From contig JADGDR010000001.1 in the NCBI GenBank assembly GCA_016744795.1, forward strand, positions 124,001 to 188,000: a stretch of 64,000 nucleotides of DNA, in the 5' to 3' direction. The notes beneath the pieces are model-generated. The model was not told the origin of the DNA and made no database searches. It worked only from the letters and a program-made list of their open reading frames with translations. Each line of letters starts with the position of its first letter. The stretch's first letter is position 1. The stretch comes from Sulfurospirillum sp. (GTDB taxonomy: Bacteria > Campylobacterota > Campylobacteria > Campylobacterales > Sulfurospirillaceae). Below, piece by piece: positions 27,074 through 34,906 of this stretch. Both the position numbers and the translations under genes were made by a program.

Positions 27074-27244
27074 TTATAGATTCATCGGTGGAAGCATGAA
27101 AAATTGTATATCAATTGCGAAAAACACAACTGCAATCAGTACAAATACCCCAACAAATAACTTAAACGCCAACGCTTCTTTCTCTGGTTTTTTCCAAATT
27201 AAATAAGCGATTAAAATTAGAATTGACAACTCTAAAAACTCCAT
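27074..27244 (-). CDS. dba: Dba-like small membrane protein
   Basis: A 56-residue protein with two hydrophobic stretches (LELSILILIAYLIW and LFVGVFVLIAVVFFAI) around a charged KKPEKEA loop. It ends 12 bases before dsbI. In Campylobacter jejuni a short membrane protein, Dba, is encoded directly before dsbI and translated with it, so position and size support this call. The ATG at 27244 has an AAGGGA site six bases upstream. A longer TTG reading adds five residues but would put that site inside the gene. Confidence 0.7.
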   Translation of the reverse strand: MEFLELSILILIAYLIWKKPEKEALAFKLFVGVFVLIAVVFFAIDIQFFMLPPMNL

Positions 27245-27454
27245 AAATGATCCCTTCAAGTAAATAAGCTATGCAAAATAGCTACACAACACAAAGAACT
27301 ATTTGTTCTAACCTCTTATTGTCTTAATTTATTAAATATTCTTAAATACTTAAACTTTTTTAACATTAAAAGATTAACAATCAAAAGTAAAATTAACGTA
27401 ACAATGGATAGTTTTTTATCTTATTTGCTTATTTTCCAAGTCCTTTTAACTGAT
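27245..27454. other. Gap between dba and the CRISPR array
   Basis: This 210-base AT-rich stretch must carry the promoter of the dba-dsbI operon. Two small inverted repeats are present: AGCTAT/ATAGCT (27267-27272 and 27278-27283) and AGAAC/GTTCT (27295-27299 and 27305-27309). Neither has a clear role. I could not pick out a convincing -35/-10 pair. No gene is seen. Confidence 0.4.
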
Positions 27455-28018
27455 ATCACGGCTTTCATTCCTACATGTAAATGCTATAATTATTGCTGAA
27501 CAAGTTGTTATCGTTGCAACGTTATAGCTTCCGTTCCTACATGTAAATGCTATAATTGGCACTTGCGAACATAGTACCCAACTATGGTTATAGCTTCCGT
27601 TCCTACATGTAAATGCTATAATCAGCTAGCTTTTATGTGGATAGTGCAAATTGTTATAGCTTCCGTTCCTACATGTAAATGCTATAATGGACTAGGCGGA
27701 GCAGGTGGAAATGTTGGAGTTATAGCTTCCGTTCCTACATGTAAATGCTATAATCAAACTAAGCAACGTTTCATTCACCTTTTTGTTATAGCTTCCGTTC
27801 CTACATGTAAATGCTATAATTCGCAGCAATACTACTTGCATCAGCTTTTGGTTATAGCTTCCGTTCCTACATGTAAATGCTATAATAAGATTAAAACAGC
27901 TACACAGGTAGATAAAGTTATAGCTTCCGTTCCTACATGTAAATGCTATAATTAAGCTGCACCTGTCATCACTTGAGCGACTGTTATAGCTTCCGTTCCT
28001 ACATGTAAATGCTATAAT

Positions 28019-28180
28019 ACTTGGTTTAAATACAAAATCATCCCACTTGTTATAGCTTCCGTTCCTACATGTAAATGCTATAATAGAAGTATTTTTAACT
28101 ACTTCAACATTTTTGTTATAGCTTCCGTTCCTACATGTAAATGCTATAATTTTCATTTTTGAATTTAAAAAGTTCACCTA
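28019..28180 (+). repeat. Duplicated three-spacer block, copy 1
   Basis: Spacers 9, 10 and 11 of the array with the two repeats between them. The same three spacers in the same order recur at 28745-28906, offset by 726 bases (11 repeat units). Confidence 0.95.
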
Positions 28181-28744
28181 GTTATAGCTTCCGTTCCTAC
28201 ATGTAAATGCTATAATTATCTCACCATTGTCTATTTGGGCACGTGTGTTATAGCTTCCGTTCCTACATGTAAATGCTATAATAGAATAGTTACTGACACA
28301 ACCTTTTTATATGTTATAGCTTCCGTTCCTACATGTAAATGCTATAATAATGTTTATAAAATATTAAATGCATAGAGCGTTATAGCTTCCGTTCCTACAT
28401 GTAAATGCTATAATGCCGTTGTCTAGGTTTAGTGCCATACTATCGTTATAGCTTCCGTTCCTACATGTAAATGCTATAATAGGTCGCGTTTGCTTTGTTC
28501 CCTTATTTCGGTTATAGCTTCCGTTCCTACATGTAAATGCTATAATACTAGTATTTAATTTATCGCAATCTATACAGTTATAGCTTCCGTTCCTACATGT
28601 AAATGCTATAATTTATTACTACGCTCAAGCTTTAAAGGTATTGTTATAGCTTCCGTTCCTACATGTAAATGCTATAATATTAAATGAAAAGCTTAGTGAT
28701 TGGAATCAGTTATAGCTTCCGTTCCTACATGTAAATGCTATAAT

Positions 28745-28906
28745 ACTTGGTTTAAATACAAAATCATCCCACTTGTTATAGCTTCCGTTCCTACATGTAA
28801 ATGCTATAATAGAAGTATTTTTAACTACTTCAACATTTTTGTTATAGCTTCCGTTCCTACATGTAAATGCTATAATTTTCATTTTTGAATTTAAAAAGTT
28901 CACCTA
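28745..28906 (+). repeat. Duplicated three-spacer block, copy 2
   Basis: Spacers 20, 21 and 22, identical to spacers 9, 10 and 11. The spacers before and after the two blocks differ, so the shared segment is limited to these three units. Eight other spacers lie between the copies. Confidence 0.95.
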
Positions 28907-30400
28907 GTTATAGCTTCCGTTCCTACATGTAAATGCTATAATTCAAAAATTAGAACTTGATGACAAGTTTATGTTATAGCTTCCGTTCCTACATGTAAAT
29001 GCTATAATTAAAGACTACAATCCTGAACGACTACCGTAGTTATAGCTTCCGTTCCTACATGTAAATGCTATAATTCACTAAATCCTCCTATCTGCTCGTC
29101 TAGCGTTATAGCTTCCGTTCCTACATGTAAATGCTATAATTTATATTCAAACTAAATAGCTTCATCTTTCGTTATAGCTTCCGTTCCTACATGTAAATGC
29201 TATAATATTAGGGTGTCGTTTAATTCAGCAAATGCGGTTATAGCTTCCGTTCCTACATGTAAATGCTATAATTCCTATTGCTGCTTCTGTTGGATTAACC
29301 CCGTTATAGCTTCCGTTCCTACATGTAAATGCTATAATATTTCGTTCTGCATTATTTAGCTTCATCTAGTTATAGCTTCCGTTCCTACATGTAAATGCTA
29401 TAATGTCGATGAAAGTGCAATTGCTGACGATTTTGTTATAGCTTCCGTTCCTACATGTAAATGCTATAATTACAGTTACTGAATTACAAGAGCTTTTACA
29501 GTTATAGCTTCCGTTCCTACATGTAAATGCTATAATAAAATAGAACATTACAATAGTCATCATAATGTTATAGCTTCCGTTCCTACATGTAAATGCTATA
29601 ATGCTGTCTATGTTTATCCAATCAAATGGCAAGTTATAGCTTCCGTTCCTACATGTAAATGCTATAATGGAACTATGGATAATATCTAAATGTACCGCGT
29701 TATAGCTTCCGTTCCTACATGTAAATGCTATAATCTGTTTGTCTTTTGCATCTGCATTAGTTACGTTATAGCTTCCGTTCCTACATGTAAATGCTATAAT
29801 CTCTATATGAGGCATATCTTTAAAACTCCAGTTATAGCTTCCGTTCCTACATGTAAATGCTATAATTAAACCCAAAAATAGAAACGATTTACGCTCGTTA
29901 TAGCTTCCGTTCCTACATGTAAATGCTATAATAAAATTTAAAGTGCGTGTAGATATAGATTTGTTATAGCTTCCGTTCCTACATGTAAATGCTATAATCA
30001 TATAGATACAATGAAGACGTAAAAGTTCGTTATAGCTTCCGTTCCTACATGTAAATGCTATAATTAACTATTCAAGAAAGTATAGATGTTTCGAGTTATA
30101 GCTTCCGTTCCTACATGTAAATGCTATAATGAGGAATTTGCAGGATATACGTATCAAGACGTTATAGCTTCCGTTCCTACATGTAAATGCTATAATTCAA
30201 TCTCGTTGCAACCTATAACATCATAAGTTATAGCTTCCGTTCCTACATGTAAATGCTATAATAAGTAAAAATTTACTTAGCAAAGAAAATAGGTTATAGC
30301 TTCCGTTCCTACATGTAAATGCTATAATAGATACAGGCAAATATACCTTATTATTCTCGTTATAGCTTCCGTTCCTACATGTAAATGCTATAATACCTAG

Positions 30401-30441
30401 CTTTAGAACCCTTATATCAAGGGTTCTAAAGATTTTTCTTT
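30401..30441 (+). terminator. Rho-independent terminator of the CRISPR array transcripts
   Basis: A perfect 13-bp stem (CTTTAGAACCCTT at 30401-30413, AAGGGTTCTAAAG at 30419-30431) with a 5-base loop is followed by ATTTTTCTTT. The U-tract is on the + strand only. It therefore ends transcripts coming from the array, and confirms that the array is read toward the cas genes. Confidence 0.88.
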
Positions 30442-30490
30442 ACATAAAAAATTGAAAAAATATTATATAATTTTATAAAAAAACTTGTTT

Positions 30491-30823
30491 TTAAAACAAA
30501 AGAAGTTGATTTTTTGTGATTTTTTTCTCTTCTATTGTCTCTTTTCCAACTAAAATTTGCATTCTTCCATATTGTTTTTCTGTTATTTGTAAAATTCTTA
30601 CATTTCCTGAGCTTGGAAGATTTTGCATAATTTTATTTTGATATTTATCAACTATGTCTTGACCTTTACAAACTCTAACGTATATAGAATACTGAAGCAT
30701 CATAAAACCAAGTGATAAAATATGATTTCTAAACTTAGTAGCTTCTCGTCTATGTTTTTTGCTACTTGTTGGTAAGTCAAACAATACGATAAGTCTCATA
30801 AATCTACTTTCATAATTATTCAT
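30491..30823 (-). CDS. cas2: CRISPR-associated endoribonuclease Cas2
   Basis: The adaptation-complex subunit, 110 residues. The core MRLIVLFDLPTSSKKHRREATKFRNHIL (read in parts) carries the typical beta-1 aspartate and the type II-like TSSKKHRR. The YSIYVRVCKG strand follows. The listed start overlaps the cas1 stop by 8 bases; a second methionine eight codons later (MRLIVLFDL) could also be used. It is the last cas gene, next to the intact end of the array. Confidence 0.93.
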   Translation of the reverse strand: MNNYESRFMRLIVLFDLPTSSKKHRREATKFRNHILSLGFMMLQYSIYVRVCKGQDIVDKYQNKIMQNLPSSGNVRILQITEKQYGRMQILVGKETIEEKKITKNQLLLF

Positions 30824-31730
30824 TTACTTCCAATGATGGCAAAAGTATATCTTCATACTCTTTTGATTTTATTGCATTTGCTAAAGATGAAGCTACAATG
30901 TCACAACAGTTCAAAAGTGTTGTTTCATGGTTATCTATATTCGCTTTTACAGAAAAAAGCTCATACAATCTATTCTTGTCTTCTTTTATGAATCTCTGCT
31001 TTCTTTTGCATATATCTTCTAAACACTCTTCGTACATTTCATAAACCACAACATCTATAAAAGCACGAAATGGCTCTATTATATCATCTGCTAGACTGAA
31101 TGCATTGAGTTGATTTTTATGATGAATTCCAAAAGAAGGGATAAGTCCATAAGAAACCAAACTCCTTGCTATTGCTCCACGTATCAAAGAGTATCCATAA
31201 TTAAGAGCTTTGTTTCTCCAATCTTCTTCATCTCTTCTGTTAAATGGTGCAAACAGATACTCAAAATACAACTTAGCCGATGAACTTTCTACATTCGTAC
31301 TATCTCCTGATTTTACATGTAAAGATAAATTATATATTTTTTTATAATTTTTATTTTTTATGTATTTTAAACAATATGCCTGATTTTGGATTTTTTGTAC
31401 GATTATTTTTTGCCAAATATTCTTTTTAAATGGTTTCGTCCATCCTATTTGAAGATGTGCCATAAGAGAATATCGACTATGTTGGTGAAATGGTAAAAAA
31501 ATACCATTTGGAGTATGCTTCTCATCACAAGAAAAAAGTACAATATTAAGCTCAGCTATTTTTGAAAAAAGTGCATTTGTAATACTTACTTGATGAGTTT
31601 CTAAAACAATAACTGATATATCTTCTATGGGAACACTTATGGACTCCCCTTCCAATGGAGAATATAAAAAGTTTTTTCTATGCAACGAAATTTTTGAGGC
31701 ACTTGATATAACTACTACTCTATAACTCAT
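30816..31730 (-). CDS. cas1: CRISPR-associated integrase Cas1
   Basis: The spacer integrase of the adaptation complex, 304 residues. Visible parts are the N-terminal beta domain (VVISSASKISLHRKNFLY), the catalytic-helix region with ALNYGYSLIRGAIARSLVSYGL near 180-200, HH in FGIHHKNQLNAF near 208, and ADDIIEPFRAF with the metal-binding acidic residues near 222. I placed the start at 31730, where ATG overlaps the cas9 stop in TGATG and an AAGGA site lies seven bases before it. A longer frame reading into cas9 exists but lacks such support. Confidence 0.95.
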   Translation of the reverse strand: MSYRVVVISSASKISLHRKNFLYSPLEGESISVPIEDISVIVLETHQVSITNALFSKIAELNIVLFSCDEKHTPNGIFLPFHQHSRYSLMAHLQIGWTKPFKKNIWQKIIVQKIQNQAYCLKYIKNKNYKKIYNLSLHVKSGDSTNVESSSAKLYFEYLFAPFNRRDEEDWRNKALNYGYSLIRGAIARSLVSYGLIPSFGIHHKNQLNAFSLADDIIEPFRAFIDVVVYEMYEECLEDICKRKQRFIKEDKNRLYELFSVKANIDNHETTLLNCCDIVASSLANAIKSKEYEDILLPSLEVNE

Positions 31731-34609
31731 CACTTCATCCTTTTTGTTCCTACTCTTTTTTCTGATTTTATCTCCGTACAAATTCCTAAAGGACAAACCT
31801 GATATTTTTTAATGTATTCTAAACTACCAGTAGAAAACCTATTTTTTGAAGCATTAAATTTTGCATCTAAATGATTTGCAATAGCAAATCTTCCATCTGA
31901 AAGTGAAAATTTCATATAACCTTTTATTGGTTCTTTGTTTTTTTGTTTTATCTCTATAAACTCATTTTTAAATATAGAAAAAATAAACTCAAAATTTTCA
32001 TCTACATGTACATCTTTTATTGTTTTAACTGGCAAATAATTTTTTTCAAAATCAGATGGATAAAGATAAATAAAATGATACTTATCATCTTTTTTAAATA
32101 TATCTATTCTTTTTACTTCTCCATTTTCTGCTAGCCCACCATTGACTTCAAAATGTCCTTTTTGTTTTTCTAATTTTTTAGAATAAATAGTATCTTTATG
32201 AGCGCAACCACTTACCCCACGTCTTGGAGCAATAGAAACAAATATATCATCAATACTAGCTTGCACTTCATCTCTAAAATTTTTCATCGGAGCTTCAAAT
32301 ATTAATTTTTTTGCTTTTTCTTCTTTACTCTTTGTTGCAAATTCATATAATTTTGCAGATATAGTTGATAGTCTTTGGACTTCACTTTGCGTTGCGAATG
32401 CAACTATAATGGCATCAACAGCATGATGAAGATGATTATCTCTACTTTTAGTGCCTACTGCCCAATTGTGTCTTAACATACTTGTCAACATTCCATTTAT
32501 GGTAAGAACTTTTTTCTTACTCTTACTTGTAAGTTCTAAGTTCTCTTCTATAAAATTTTTTAGAAATTTTGCCATATATGCTGTATCATTTATATTTCTT
32601 TCTCTAAACTCTTTTGCCGAATTTTTATCAAAATTTTTCTTTAAAAGCCTATCTCTTTTTGCTTTCCTTATATTTTTAAAACTTTTTACAAAACCATCAA
32701 ACCACTCCCAATCTTTTCCCTCATCCATAAAATATTCATAAGGAGTTTTATTTTTCTTATTTTGATTCTCTTTTACCAAACATAACACTTTATTGTTCAA
32801 TCCATCTTCAAGACTTCTACTAAAAGGTAATATATGATCAATCTGCACGTAACCGTATTCCAATAAGCTCTCTGGTAGTAATTTTTCACCACTATATATG
32901 CATCTATAATCTTGTTCTTGAAGCAATCTAAACTTTAAAAGTTCTTTTCCTCTTGGTGCTCTTTTGTAATCTTCCATAAACTTATGAACAATACCCTTTT
33001 TCACATCTTGATACTTTTGCATATCTTTTTCTAGTTTATTCCTATCTTTATGAGATTTTTTTATCTCTCTTGTTAATTCTATATGTACTTTATCAAACTG
33101 TCCATATTTTCTTATCAGTGCATTAACAATTTTTCTTGTCTGAGCAATTGCTCTTTTTACCACTGGATTTGTAAGTTCATTCATTTCATCTTTGTTTAAA
33201 GCTCTTAAAAAAGTCTCCTTTTTTCCATTTGCTAATTTATATCCTATTTTTTCAACTGCTTCATCATAACGTTTCCCCTCTTTCATCCAAAATACAATCT
33301 TTTCAATAGCTTTAATACTTATATGCAAAAAATGCTCAAAATGAATTTTTGCTATAAGTGCTTTAATAAGTATATTTTTTTCACTTTCTTCCAAAGAACT
33401 AAACTTCAACTTATTTAACTCTCTTTCTATCAAATCATCACTTTTATGATAAGAAAATATTTTAGCTATCTCATTTAAAAGATTTTTATCTTGAAAAAGG
33501 TTTTGCCAATGAGTTTTTGATAGAACTTTTTCTATAACTTTTCTAAGCTCATGAAAACCTTTAAAAGCACTTATAAATTGTGTGGCTTTTTTTGAAACTT
33601 CTCCAGTTTTTTTATCTATTGGATAAAAATCTATGCCTTTAAAATGACTACTTTTATCTAGTCCAATTACATCTCTTATTTTAATATATGTAGGTTTTTC
33701 ACTATGTTTACACAACTGTATTGATTTTTCAAGTTCAATTTTATTAAAGCTTCTTTCTTGCCCCACTTTATCAATTATTTTTGTATTTATGAGTTTTGAA
33801 AGAGTTACAAATTCCTCACTGCTATAGGCTCTTTTGGCTGCTCTTTTCTCTTTTTTTCCTTCAAGAGTACATGAACCAACCATTTTATCTACACTTGCAA
33901 AATCTTTTTGCTTTGAAAATATTTTTACGTATTTATCTTTAAAATTATCTTTTGCAAAAATATTACTAAACTCTTTTTGCTTTTCAAAAATCATATTTAT
34001 TTCATCAAGTAACATGTCTCGTGAAAGGCTATATTTATAATCATCTTTTTTGTTTCTTCTCGTTTTTGTTTCTTGAGTAGTTTTGTATATAGCTTCACCT
34101 ATTGTGAAATAACCCTTTAGTAATTTTTTATTTTCTTCAATAGCTCCTAAAACTTTTTTCCCTTCTTTATCTCCATTTTCTTCGACTTTTCTATTTGACT
34201 TATAACCCCTTCTTTTTGCTATATGTGTTAACACTCTTGCAAATTCTTTATTTGAAAGTTTCCGCTTTATTGATTCACTTCTTAATTGCCAAATATCAAT
34301 CCTCTCTTTTTCTCCATATATATTTACTTGTGAAAAAAGTTCTTTTTTTGAAAGTTCAAAATATGAAATTAAAAGATTTTTTATAGCTTTTATTCTTTGT
34401 CTTTTTCTCTTTATAGTCCGTCGGGCTCCTCGTGCCAATCTTCGTGGAAGAGCCAAAGGTTCACCAGTTTTTGGATTTTCCGCTACTGTAAAGATTCTAA
34501 CACCACTTTTAATAATTTTATTATTTAACACATTATTTTCGTCATACTCTATAACAGCCCATCCAACTGAACTTATACCCATATCTAAACCTAAAATTTT
34601 CTCCGACAT
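31730..34609 (-). CDS. cas9: Cas9 endonuclease, type II-C
   Basis: RNA-guided DNA endonuclease of 959 residues, close in size to the compact Campylobacter type. RuvC-I is ILGLDMGISSVGWAV with D9. The arginine-rich bridge helix RRLARGARRTIKRKR starts near 55. RuvC-II is VHIELTREI near 508, and the HNH motif IDHILPFSRSLEDGLNNK is near 590. RuvC-III is HHAVDAIIVA near 728, followed by the PAM-interacting part. All catalytic residues appear present. With only cas1 and cas2 beside it (no csn2 or cas4), the system is II-C. A GGAG site lies upstream. Confidence 0.97.
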   Translation of the reverse strand: MSEKILGLDMGISSVGWAVIEYDENNVLNNKIIKSGVRIFTVAENPKTGEPLALPRRLARGARRTIKRKRQRIKAIKNLLISYFELSKKELFSQVNIYGEKERIDIWQLRSESIKRKLSNKEFARVLTHIAKRRGYKSNRKVEENGDKEGKKVLGAIEENKKLLKGYFTIGEAIYKTTQETKTRRNKKDDYKYSLSRDMLLDEINMIFEKQKEFSNIFAKDNFKDKYVKIFSKQKDFASVDKMVGSCTLEGKKEKRAAKRAYSSEEFVTLSKLINTKIIDKVGQERSFNKIELEKSIQLCKHSEKPTYIKIRDVIGLDKSSHFKGIDFYPIDKKTGEVSKKATQFISAFKGFHELRKVIEKVLSKTHWQNLFQDKNLLNEIAKIFSYHKSDDLIERELNKLKFSSLEESEKNILIKALIAKIHFEHFLHISIKAIEKIVFWMKEGKRYDEAVEKIGYKLANGKKETFLRALNKDEMNELTNPVVKRAIAQTRKIVNALIRKYGQFDKVHIELTREIKKSHKDRNKLEKDMQKYQDVKKGIVHKFMEDYKRAPRGKELLKFRLLQEQDYRCIYSGEKLLPESLLEYGYVQIDHILPFSRSLEDGLNNKVLCLVKENQNKKNKTPYEYFMDEGKDWEWFDGFVKSFKNIRKAKRDRLLKKNFDKNSAKEFRERNINDTAYMAKFLKNFIEENLELTSKSKKKVLTINGMLTSMLRHNWAVGTKSRDNHLHHAVDAIIVAFATQSEVQRLSTISAKLYEFATKSKEEKAKKLIFEAPMKNFRDEVQASIDDIFVSIAPRRGVSGCAHKDTIYSKKLEKQKGHFEVNGGLAENGEVKRIDIFKKDDKYHFIYLYPSDFEKNYLPVKTIKDVHVDENFEFIFSIFKNEFIEIKQKNKEPIKGYMKFSLSDGRFAIANHLDAKFNASKNRFSTGSLEYIKKYQVCPLGICTEIKSEKRVGTKRMK

Positions 34610-34646
34610 TTTAAAGCTCCTTTAATTCTAAATAAGATAAAATAAT

Positions 34647-34655
34647 ATTATAGCA
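34647..34655 (-). promoter_or_regulatory. Probable cas9 extended -10 promoter
   Basis: On the minus strand this reads TGCTATAAT, a perfect extended -10 box pointing at cas9, which would give a leader of about 30 bases. It is the same element that ends each CRISPR repeat. It exists here because the anti-repeat of the tracrRNA is an inverted copy of a repeat. Confidence 0.6.
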
Positions 34656-34758
34656 TATACGTGTAGGAACGGAGCTATAATAATCGGTCTGCAGTAGTTT
34701 TGGAAATTTTGTAGCAGGTAACCGAGTAAAGCTCTAACTATTTAAGTAGTTATCTTTT
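34647..34758 (+). ncRNA. tracrRNA
   Basis: The anti-repeat at 34647-34681 matches the complement of the CRISPR repeat at 32 of 36 positions, with one deleted base and one G-U wobble. It is followed by a stem (TCGGTCTGC at 34684-34692 with GCAG at 34714-34717 and ACCGA at 34721-34725). The last element is a 6-bp hairpin (34735-34740 with 34747-34752) followed by TCTTTT, a plausible terminator. It lies between cas9 and der on the + strand, opposite to cas9. A possible -10 box (TAAAAT, 34638-34643) would start it near 34650, so the true 5' end is uncertain by some bases. Confidence 0.88.
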
Positions 34759-34906
34759 AAAATTTCCTTTTTCTATTTACAAGATCAAATACCTCTCATT
34801 AAATTTACAGCAAACAAATGATATAATAAATACAAAACACAATTCTTACATTATTTCTAAGTTAAATTTACCTGTTACATGTAAGAGTTTCTAATCAAAG
34901 GCAATT

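Larger units (their letters stand above)
27455..30394 (+). CRISPR. Type II-C CRISPR array, 45 repeats and 44 spacers
   Basis: Forty-four identical 36-bp repeats start at 27521 and recur every 66 bases to 30359-30394; all spacers are 30 bases. A further degenerate repeat sits at 27455-27490, where the 3' part is intact and the 5' part has several changes. The repeat starts GTTATAGCTTCCG and ends AAATGCTATAAT, with 7-bp terminal inverted repeats (TTATAGC/GCTATAA) and TACATGTA in the middle. The TGCTATAAT at its end is a perfect extended -10 box, as in Neisseria and Campylobacter II-C arrays, so each spacer is probably transcribed from its own repeat on the + strand. Spacers 9-11 and 20-22 are identical, leaving 41 distinct spacers. 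Confidence 0.98.

Noticed and set aside
27584-30001. Open frames across the CRISPR array encoding repeated VIASVPTCKCYN or IIAFTCRNGSYN units
   Set aside because: They are only translations of the 66-base repeat-spacer unit, whose length is a multiple of three. They are not protein genes.
27455-30394. Self-targeting spacers against genes in this window
   Set aside because: I looked for spacer matches among the genes by eye and noticed none, but this was not an exhaustive search, so nothing is claimed. A search of all 44 spacers against the genome, phages and plasmids would decide.
30491-34609. Array transcribed on the minus strand from the cas operon
   Set aside because: The terminator after the last repeat works on the + strand, the extended -10 box in each repeat points along +, and the tracrRNA anti-repeat on + matches a + strand crRNA.
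34676-34681. TATAAT on the + strand as the tracrRNA promoter
   Set aside because: It would start transcription after the anti-repeat, giving an RNA unable to pair with crRNA. An upstream box near 34638-34643 fits better.
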